Shown in pieces: positions 5,744-6,433 of a DNA stretch of 6,433 nucleotides; position 1 is the first letter of the stretch, and each line of letters starts with the position of its first letter. The DNA comes from CAITUY01 sp964611575. GTDB lineage: Bacteria; Verrucomicrobiota; Kiritimatiellia; CAIKKV01; CAITUY01. A model generated the notes under the pieces. The model did not search any database and was not told where the DNA came from. It was given only the letters and a program-made list of their open reading frames with translations. The stretch is from positions 1-6,433 of the forward strand of contig CAZTAJ010000180.1 of NCBI GenBank assembly GCA_964611575.1, given 5' to 3'. A program made the position numbers and the translations under genes.

Positions 5744-6433
5744 ATACTGTTTGTCCCGCTTCTCTTCGCCTGGAATCCCGCGCCGGCACGATCCGGAACG
5801 TCAAGCGTCTCTCCCATTGCCCCACCGCCCCGTCCCTCGACGGTCGGACAGGGTCTCCGGCCAGTAGCCGCGCCATCATTTCGCCCATGAGTTTCGCGTC
5901 TTCCGCCGGGTCAATTTCCAGGCGTACCACCGAATCGGGATACGCGATGTCGGCGCCACGGGTGGCATGCGCCACGATGCGCAGCCGCTCCGGAATGGAA
6001 ACGCCCATCTCCCGAATGGAAATCATCGCATCCCGGAAAAGGATGTCGTCCATCACCAGCAATCCATCCGGTTTCTCGCGGCGGGCCATCCAAATCTCGC
6101 GGAACTCTTCCCAGCCGGCGCCGGTCAATTCCGGAAGCAGATCATAGCGCACCCATTCAGGAACGATCGGCATTCCCGCCGACTTCATGGCGCGGGTGAA
6201 GGACTCGATCAAATTGTCCGTTCTCCAGGCCATGAGGGCAATTCGCCGGCAACCCTGAGAGAGGAGTTGGCGCACACCCTCCTCAGCGATGGCCGATGTG
6301 TTGGCCGTCATGTGCAGGCATGCCTGGGCCGTGTCGCCCAGCACCGGCACGCGCGCCGATTCCAGGGCCGCTGTCAGTTCCGGCAGCACTCTGGTGCACA
6401 CCAACATCACCCCGTCCAGCCGCCCCGCCCCCA
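5742..6433 (-). CDS. LacI-family transcriptional regulator, ligand-binding domain (5' end outside window)
   Basis: The frame is open from the right edge of the window to a TAG at 5742-5744. A GTG at 6410 would give 222 residues, but the frame continues upstream as GAGRLDGVMLVCTRV, matching the DGVILV-type strand of LacI/periplasmic-binding-protein folds, so the gene really begins outside the window. The expected N-terminal helix-turn-helix is therefore not seen. Other family features are EEGVRQLLSQGCRRIALMAW, KPDGLLVMDDILFRDAMISI, MGVSIPERLRIVAHA and a C-terminal EIDPAEDAKLMGEMMARLL helix. It probably senses a sugar or oligosaccharide and controls this locus, although position alone does not prove which promoter it binds. 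It is first in the visible gene order and tightly linked to the LamG-like gene. The hinge-side motif VAHATRGADI differs from the common VGFDD form, suggesting a divergent subfamily. Confidence 0.85.
   Translation of the reverse strand, partial: GAGRLDGVMLVCTRVLPELTAALESARVPVLGDTAQACLHMTANTSAIAEEGVRQLLSQGCRRIALMAWRTDNLIESFTRAMKSAGMPIVPEWVRYDLLPELTGAGWEEFREIWMARREKPDGLLVMDDILFRDAMISIREMGVSIPERLRIVAHATRGADIAYPDSVVRLEIDPAEDAKLMGEMMARLLAGDPVRPSRDGAVGQWERRLTFRIVPARDSRRREAGQTV

Noticed and set aside
5497..6147. Plus-strand open frame of 216 codons
   Set aside because: It spans the junction of two well-supported minus-strand genes and is Ser/Arg/Pro-rich, typical of an antisense shadow.

Overview
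The window is a fragment of a GC-rich bacterial genome in which every supported gene lies on the minus strand, so gene order runs from the right end to the left. It is a polysaccharide-degradation locus: a LacI-type regulator, a secreted LamG-like protein, a heparinase II/III-like polysaccharide lyase, an SGNH-type esterase carrying a LamG-like module, and a secreted protein of unknown function. This mix, and the palindromic repeat described below, suggest a Verrucomicrobiota/Kiritimatiellota/Lentisphaerota-like organism, probably a metagenome-assembled genome. That assignment is inferred from gene content only, because no rRNA or other marker is present.

Layout from right to left: 6433-5742 is the ligand-binding domain of a LacI-family regulator, with its DNA-binding part outside the window. 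At 5732-4512 is a 406-residue secreted LamG-like protein whose Shine-Dalgarno sequence overlaps the regulator's stop codon. A 210-base region (4511-4302) with no convincing gene follows. From 4301 comes a heparinase II/III-like lyase, broken by a 100-N scaffold gap (3783-3684) and continuing to a second 100-N gap (2087-1988). After that gap an SGNH hydrolase with a C-terminal LamG-like module ends at 456. Finally, a signal-peptide protein starts at 378 and runs off the left end.

Reading frames can be drawn straight through both N runs and give one apparent 1281-codon protein. This is an artefact: 100 N is a placeholder of unknown true length, and the pieces belong to at least two different enzymes.

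The most unusual structure is a 62-base palindromic element (2923-2984) inside the lyase reading frame, at the apparent junction of its alpha-toroid and beta-sandwich domains. A second, partial copy lies exactly at the edge of the gap at 2088, so this repeat is the likely cause of one assembly break. The candidate lyase catalytic residues (Asn, Tyr, His) are all present, and the Tyr-to-His distance looks long until the insert is subtracted.

Functionally, the lyase would cleave a uronate-containing polysaccharide, the SGNH enzyme would remove acyl (probably acetyl) groups, the LamG-like modules could bind glycan or the cell surface, and the LacI-type protein would sense a sugar product. The substrate cannot be determined from the sequence.
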